A program made the translations under genes and the position numbers. The notes beneath the pieces were generated by a model. That model was not told where the DNA came from and did not search any database. It saw only the letters and a program-made list of their open reading frames with translations. A DNA stretch of 64,000 nucleotides from assembly GCF_023101765.2 (NCBI RefSeq), contig NC_064221.1:9543465-9607464 (forward strand). Direction: 5' to 3'. Source of the DNA: Spodoptera frugiperda (lineage: Eukaryota > Arthropoda > Insecta > Lepidoptera > Noctuidae). Within the stretch, counting starts at the first letter, position 1. The number at the start of each line of letters is the position of its first letter. Below, piece after piece: positions 58,545 to 64,000 of the stretch.

Positions 58545-59400
58545 CTTCCTTTTATTTGCTCTAGATTATTAATTCTTATACAGAGCAAATACATTATAAA
58601 TTATTTCTAACAAATATGAAATCACACCATTGAAATACTGACTTATTATAAACAGACGAATGCTCCGTTGTTGTCATTTATTTTGAACATTAAGGACGCG
58701 TTCTCAAATCTGACGTAAATAAGCTATTTTTCAGTACATATTACGACCAAAAGAAACTTAACTGAACATAACTAACAATTACAATAGATAGATCACTTCT
58801 TTATCTCCAAAATATTGATTTGTAATGTGAAAAAAGTTATATTTTATTATTGCAAACACGATTTTTCTTTACCTCTTCACACAAAATTGACAAAAAAGGG
58901 TTGAGTTTAGGAACATTTTACTGCTACTACACGCATAATTCTGAATCTCAAAAAAATATCCCGGGGAAGCAGACATAATCAAAAATTATACTATGGGAAA
59001 AAATTACGAAAATATTTCAAATTGTCTCGGAAATAAATAAAAGTTCCCGTTTAATTTTTTCTCCTATTTTGCTGTCAGACATCAACTTTAAAGCGTAGCA
59101 ATAAGGGTTATTTTATTTGTTTACTATTTAGATTTATTGGATAGAAAATGTCAAATGAAATTTCAGTCTGCGCCGCGAAGTCACAAAAAATGGCCTTGAA
59201 AAAGATCGCTGTACGAGTACAAAATATTTGATATTATACTTCACAAACCAATCTTGATATTTTTACCGACTTCACAAAAAGGAGGAGGTACTATGTTCGG
59301 CTGTTTGTATGTTTTTTTTACACATTCTGTACGAGCAACACTTTACTGAATATAGAATGTTTCGTTATATTATTTTGAACATGAGGTTAAATCAAAATCC

Positions 59401-60300
59401 AAGATGGCGCCGACAAGATTTGCCAACTTTCCACCATGGGTGTCATTTTCATGGTTTTTGGGGTCGCTTATAGCGAATATGGAGTCAAAATCAAAATCCA
59501 AGATGGCGCCGACAAGATTTGCCAACTTTCCATCATGGGTGTCATTTTCATGGTTTTTGGGGTCGCTTATAGCGAATATGGAGTCAAAATCAAAATCCAA
59601 GATGGCGCCGACAAGATTTGCCAACTTTCCACCATGGGTGTCATTTTCATGGTTTTTGGGGTCGCTTATAGCGAATATGGAGTCAAAATCAAAATCCAAG
59701 ATGGCGCCGACAAGATTTGCCAACTTTCCAACATGGGTGTCATTTTCATGGTTTTTGGGGTCGCTTATAGCGAATATGGAGTCAAAATCAAAATCCAAGA
59801 TGGCGCCGACAAGATTTGCCAACTTTCCAACATGGGTGTCATTTTCATGGTTTTTGGGGTCGCTTATAGCGAATATGGAGTCAAAATCAAAATCCAAGAT
59901 GGCGCCGACTAGATTTGCCAACTTTCCATCATGGGTGTCATTTTCGTGGTTTTTGGGGTCGCTTATAGCGAATATGGAGTCAAAATCAAAATCCAAGATG
60001 GCGCCGACAAGATTTGCCAACTTTCCAACATGGGTGTCATTTTCATGGTTTTTGGGGTCGTTTATAGCGAATATGGAGTCAAAATCAAAATCCAAGATGG
60101 CGCCGACTAGATTTGCCAACTTTCCATCATGGGTGTCATTTTCGTGGTTTTTGGGGTCGCTTATAGCGAATATGGAGTCAAAATCAAAATCCAAGATGGC
60201 GCCGACAAGATTTGCCAACTTTCCATCATGGGTGTCATTTTCATGGTTTTTGGGGTCGCTTATAACGAATATAAAGTGAAAATCTAAGTTCAAGATGGCG
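59401..60300. repeat. Minisatellite, 99-bp unit, nine full copies plus a partial
   Basis: AAGATGGCGCCGAC recurs at 59401, 59500, 59599, 59698, 59797, 59896, 59995, 60094, 60193 and 60292, a constant 99-bp period. As 99 is 3 x 33 and the unit lacks stops in several frames, long ORFs arise on both strands: minus 60380-59370, 336 codons, with unit core KLANLVGAILDFDFDSIFAI; plus 59404-60279, 291 codons, with KMAPTRFANFP. I treat them as by-products unless expression is shown. Each unit contains CCAAGATGGCG, the inverse of the YY1/Pho core GCCATCTTG. Confidence 0.97.
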
Positions 60301-61120
60301 CCGACATAAATATATAAATGACCATGCCAGATCCTGCCCCACTTAATTTCATCAATGTACAAAAATTGTAAATTAATCAAAATTATGCAATGAAAATAAG
60401 ACCCTTGGTTACTTAATTATTATTCTGATAAACTTGCGGATAAAAATTATGAAATAAAAATAATTTTAAAAACCCAAGGCCTATTTCCTGTATTTATCGC
60501 GACCCTCTGCGTTTCTTAGTACGCTTGCACAAGGAACAAAACGAGTAATTCAATAAAAAAAAGATTTATTAATGTAATGTGTACGAATTTTAATATGAAT
60601 TTGGTTTTAATACATACTGCTGGTTATTTATTTTTTTATAATATATATTATAATGAATGCATATTATAATTATGATTTCGTGTTTGAACGTTAGTGATTA
60701 GATGTAACGAAACCTCATTGGCGTGCGTGTGTCATTATGTCCAAAAAGTCATTATTTGACATTCGCTCTGTCTGTTCTGTTTACATTGTTGTTTCGTTAT
60801 GATTATGAATTAAAGTAGGATTACTAAAGGTGATATTGGTGATGAGTGATGACATTCCTTCCTTTCATAGCTAAACACCCTATGATAGCATTGTAATTTA
60901 GCATTGTATTTCTACCATTATAACTGCAATTAACCTAACCTAAATGTAATATTTTGTACTTAGATTCATATAGAAACCGCAAGATCTAAAGGCTTTTAAT
61001 CATGTTTTTAGTTATCACTAATAGAGCAGCAATAGAATGCTACATTTGGCATGTCTGTACACTATATTTTTTTGGTGGGACAAAGCTCTATAGAGATTCT
61101 GGCATTGTCATTTTTCGACA

Positions 61121-61170
61121 TGAGTGTCATTGTTGTGGTTTTTGGGGTCGCTAATATCGAATACGGAGTG
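61121..61170 (+). repeat. Isolated diverged minisatellite monomer
   Basis: GAGTGTCATTGTTGTGGTTT then TTGGGGTCGCTAATATCGAA corresponds to the middle of the 99-bp unit. Reverse-oriented pieces lie at 61377-61405 and 63240-63267. Confidence 0.7.
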
Positions 61171-61420
61171 AATCATTCGATTTTATAAAAATTGTCTTCT
61201 TCCGGAATTAATTGACCCAAGACAGGCAAGAAATATGAATTTACGGGCTCATTCCTCGCATATTCAAACAAATATCGTGAAAATAAAGAATTGATGTTTA
61301 ATTTATTTTATGTATTTTCTTTGTTTGTTCCACCCAGGTCTTGTCACGTTCGTTACCATAATTGTTTTTTTTTATCTTGGCGACCCCGAAAACCATTGAT
61401 ATAAAACCATAATAAAATAT

Positions 61421-61828
61421 ACAATGTGATAGGGGTGAGACTTCTAACCCGTTAAGGCTGAGTTCTACATCTAATTTTATCGACAAAAGTCGGGGGTCGA
61501 AGGGGTCGAATCCCCTCCCCTTAAAATTATGGCAATTTTAATATTTTTTTTACTTTTTTTGATATCAAAGGTTGTATGCGTCGTAGAAACAAAAAAAAAA
61601 CGACAAACGGTAGCTAATAACCTTGGCTAACTAATTCATTACTTTTTTCAAATGTTTGATAATGTTTTGGTGAGAAAAAAATCATTTGTGAATTATTTTT
61701 ACCGAAAAAATCACAATTTTTCAATATTTTCAATTAGGGGTTCAACCCCCATATTATTTTTTTTGTCGATAAAATTAGATGTAGTACTCAGCCTTAACGG
61801 GTTAGAAGTCCCACCCCTATCACATTGT
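61421..61828. repeat. Inverted repeat, arms about 68 bp
   Basis: ACAATGTGATAGGGGTGAGA ... ATCTAATTTTATCGACAAAA is mirrored by TTTTGTCGATAAAATTAGAT ... CCACCCCTATCACATTGT. The spacer is about 270 bases, AT-rich, with GGGGTCGAA words near its left edge. Confidence 0.85.
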
Positions 61829-61992
61829 AGATTAAAAAAACTTAAAAACATGTTTTTGTGATGAACCGAACAAAATAATTTTAATATTAATACTAACAGT
61901 AGGCGGAAAATTTAGTATTGTTATGAGAATAATTAGTATAAAAGATATGGCGAAAAAGTGCTCATCGCGCTAAATATCTTTTCTTGAAAGTA

Positions 61993-62660
61993 CAGTAGAA
62001 TCCGGTTATAACGACTGCCAAGGGACCGGGACCATCACGTCGTACTAACCGGAAGTCGTATTAAACGAACAGAAAAAAGTTTGTTTTTATATAACAGATA
62101 TTACAGTTAAATGCCCGTTTAGGTGATGAGCAGATAAAAAAAAACTCATTTTAATCAAAATAGTTATTTATTAATTATTCAAATTATGTAAGGATGTGTA
62201 ATGTACGTACATAATGTACCGCTTTCTTATATGGAAGTGTAAATCTATTCTAACAACTTTACATTTAATGCAAAAAGTCTGTAATTTTTGTTTGTTTTCT
62301 GGTTTTATTCGCGTTTTATCGCGTCACTTGGAATTACCTACAAATTCGTACTGCCATAAAATAAACAGTCAATTTCCAATCAGAGGCGTCACCGGGGCGA
62401 TAGCTGAGATAGCTATTCATTTATTTCATTCTTTTCTATGAATTATTTGTAAACACGGCCACTCTCGTCGTTGTGTCGTTGTAACCGGACAATTATGTGC
62501 GAAAATCGGTCGTTAAAAGCGGATGGTCGTTGTAAGCGGAGTCGTAATAAACGAATGTCTATTAATGCAAGTTTATACTAAAACCAAACAAATGCCTAAA
62601 CTTTCGTCGCTAAAAACGGTTGGTTGCTATATGCGAAGTCGTACTAAACGGACTACACTG
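61993..62660. mobile_element. pogo/Tigger-like MITE, copy 2
   Basis: TA|CAGTAGAATCCGGTTATAAC at the left and GTACTAAACGGACTACACTG|TA at the right. The interior repeats GTCGT..TAA.CGGA-type words. A 75-codon ORF inside is not transposase. Same family as 1361-2050. Confidence 0.85.
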
Positions 62661-62662
62661 TA

Positions 62663-62990
62663 TATTTAAATCTCTTCAGGTTCGGCTGGGCTGGAGTCCA
62701 TGTCAGGGATTCTACATCCTCGATTTTCGTATGGCGCTAAAATGTGCTCATCACGCTGAACAACTTTTCTTAAAATAGTATATTCATATAAAATGCTCAT
62801 CACGCTAAATATCTTTTGTTGAAAGTATATTCAAATCTCTTCAGGTTCGGCTGGGCTGGAGTTCATGTCAGGGATTCTACATCCTCGATTTTCGTATGGC
62901 GCTAAAATGTGCTCATCACGCTGAACAACTTTTCTTAAGATAGTATATTCATATCTCTTCAGGTTCATCTGGGCTGTTAAGTGTCCACGT
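62663..62990. repeat. Tandem repeat, period 165 bp, about two copies
   Basis: TCTCTTCAGGTTCGGCTGGG starts at 62671 and 62836, and TCTCTTCAGGTTCATCTGGG at 62954. Units share TACATCCTCGATTTTCGTAT and GCTCATCACGCTGAACAACT. The bases left of the pogo-like MITE (61945-61990) are the head of a further copy. Confidence 0.9.
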
Positions 62991-63520
62991 CAGGGATTCC
63001 TGACCCTTGATTAATTTCTACGAGGTATTAATTTGCCACCGGTCCTTGATAAGTCTACAAAGTTTGAACGAAATCGGTCCGTTTAAAATGGGTAAAAATC
63101 GAGTTGGAAGAGGTCGGTTATATAGAAACATACAAACAAACACACATACATACATCCTTTACATATGAAACTAAATAAAAGCATGTAAAAAGTTAGTTTT
63201 GCGTTGGCACCATTTGATTTTTGATTTCGAACGCTTATTTTCCGAAAACTATGAAAATGACACCAATCGAATAATCCGAGCCCAAATTCGGCACTGAACG
63301 GAATTGAACAACAGATAACACAAAACATTTGAGTCTACGCACGCACTAAACAAAATAAAAATATTAAAAAAGAAAGTAAGAAAATATTCAAACTTTCAAA
63401 GTATCAAGTTCATTTTGTCATAATTTCCGCAGCTATCCGTGCGTATGTGTGTATTGTCGAGAGTCGTGTCAATGTAGTGATGCGATTCGATACCTGTCAA
63501 TTATGAGAACGCGTCCTTAA

Positions 63521-64000
63521 AGCTTACGGTCTCAAATGACATTAGCCTAATGTTAGCCATTTGTATTTACTTGTAACTGTACATTATAATGTGTCCGATT
63601 TATTTTTACCAAAATAAGAATAACTGTACAGGCTGAATGGATGTGTTATCGAAACTACTGACATAACATCCGATTTGCTATTTACCTAGTTGCATACTTT
63701 TTGCCTGTTATATTTATATTATTAGTGTTATTGGTTCAGTTATATGTCGGTTATATTTGTTTCAGAATTCTTATGATTTTTGGTTTCTTGTCTGTCTTAT
63801 GATTCATTTACTCAGTACCTATGCAATACGAAAATACTGAACACGAGATGTATCATTATTCCATATTATTTGCGGTATTTTTTTTTTGGCAAGAGCGCAC
63901 AATCTGGAATCAACTCCATGGCATGTGCATGTCAATAAACTCTAATTGAAATAAGAACTTAAATAATAAGTTATAAATAAATATACCTATACAATATTAT
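63521..64000. other. No gene seen
   Basis: AT-rich DNA to the window edge. No exon for the signal-peptide gene is visible. Confidence 0.4.

Larger units (their letters stand above)
58690..63520. mobile_element. Candidate piggyBac-type non-autonomous element, about 4.8 kb
   Basis: TTAA|GGACGCGTTCTCA at 58690-58706 is matched exactly in inverse by TGAGAACGCGTCC|TTAA at 63504-63520. TTAA target duplication with a 13-bp terminal repeat is the piggyBac arrangement, although the usual CC-start is absent. No transposase ORF lies inside. The interior holds a minisatellite, dispersed monomers, an inverted repeat, a tandem array and a pogo-like insertion, which share motifs with each other, consistent with one unit. 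Confidence 0.4.

Noticed and set aside
59404..60279. Long ORFs on both strands as real genes
   Set aside because: They are an automatic result of a 99-bp stop-free tandem unit. No start context, splice site or non-repeat domain supports a gene, so they are kept only as a finding.

Overview
The window looks like nuclear DNA of a moth, probably a noctuid-type lepidopteran. It is AT-rich, genes have GT-AG introns, and the same short retroposon families recur every few kilobases in both orientations. Assigning it to Lepidoptera rests on my recognition of those families and of an insect sugar transporter; no search was run.

Layout. 1-2.7 kb: repeats and a pogo/Tigger-like MITE. 2.7-9.7 kb, minus strand: one complete eight-coding-exon sugar transporter gene of the facilitated trehalose transporter (Tret1-like) class. 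Every exon joins in frame to give 472 residues, and its introns carry SINEs, a palindromic MITE and a long foldback element. 9.7-15.8 kb: repeats. 15.84-16.20 kb: an unusually CpG-rich block with core-promoter-like motifs that ends in a GTAAGT donor. 51.85-52.00 kb: an exon with a strong acceptor, a 5' leader, a start codon, a hydrophobic signal-peptide-like N terminus and a phase-1 donor. I infer that these two are the first exons of one plus-strand gene with an intron of about 35.6 kb, the rest lying beyond the window.

Between and after them are transposon remains: at least 13 copies of a SINE-like family with a 'CATCCAATGACTTCTCCC' core (family A), eight of a tRNA-derived SINE (family B), eight of a family starting 'GTGGGAGAGCCATGCTTCGG' (family C), and smaller families D-N. 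There are also pieces of non-LTR retrotransposon reverse transcriptase, a PIF/Harbinger element with a broken N-terminal coding region, several foldback elements, and a few stop-interrupted coding-like stretches I cannot identify.

The most unusual part is 58.7-63.5 kb. A 17-bp perfect inverted match (TTAA plus 13 bp) bounds about 4.8 kb, as in a piggyBac-type element. Inside are a 99-bp minisatellite of nine full units, open for long stretches on both strands and carrying a YY1/Pho-like motif in every unit; diverged monomers on both strands; a 165-bp tandem repeat; and a pogo-like MITE inserted into one copy of that repeat, with a sister copy preserving the empty site.
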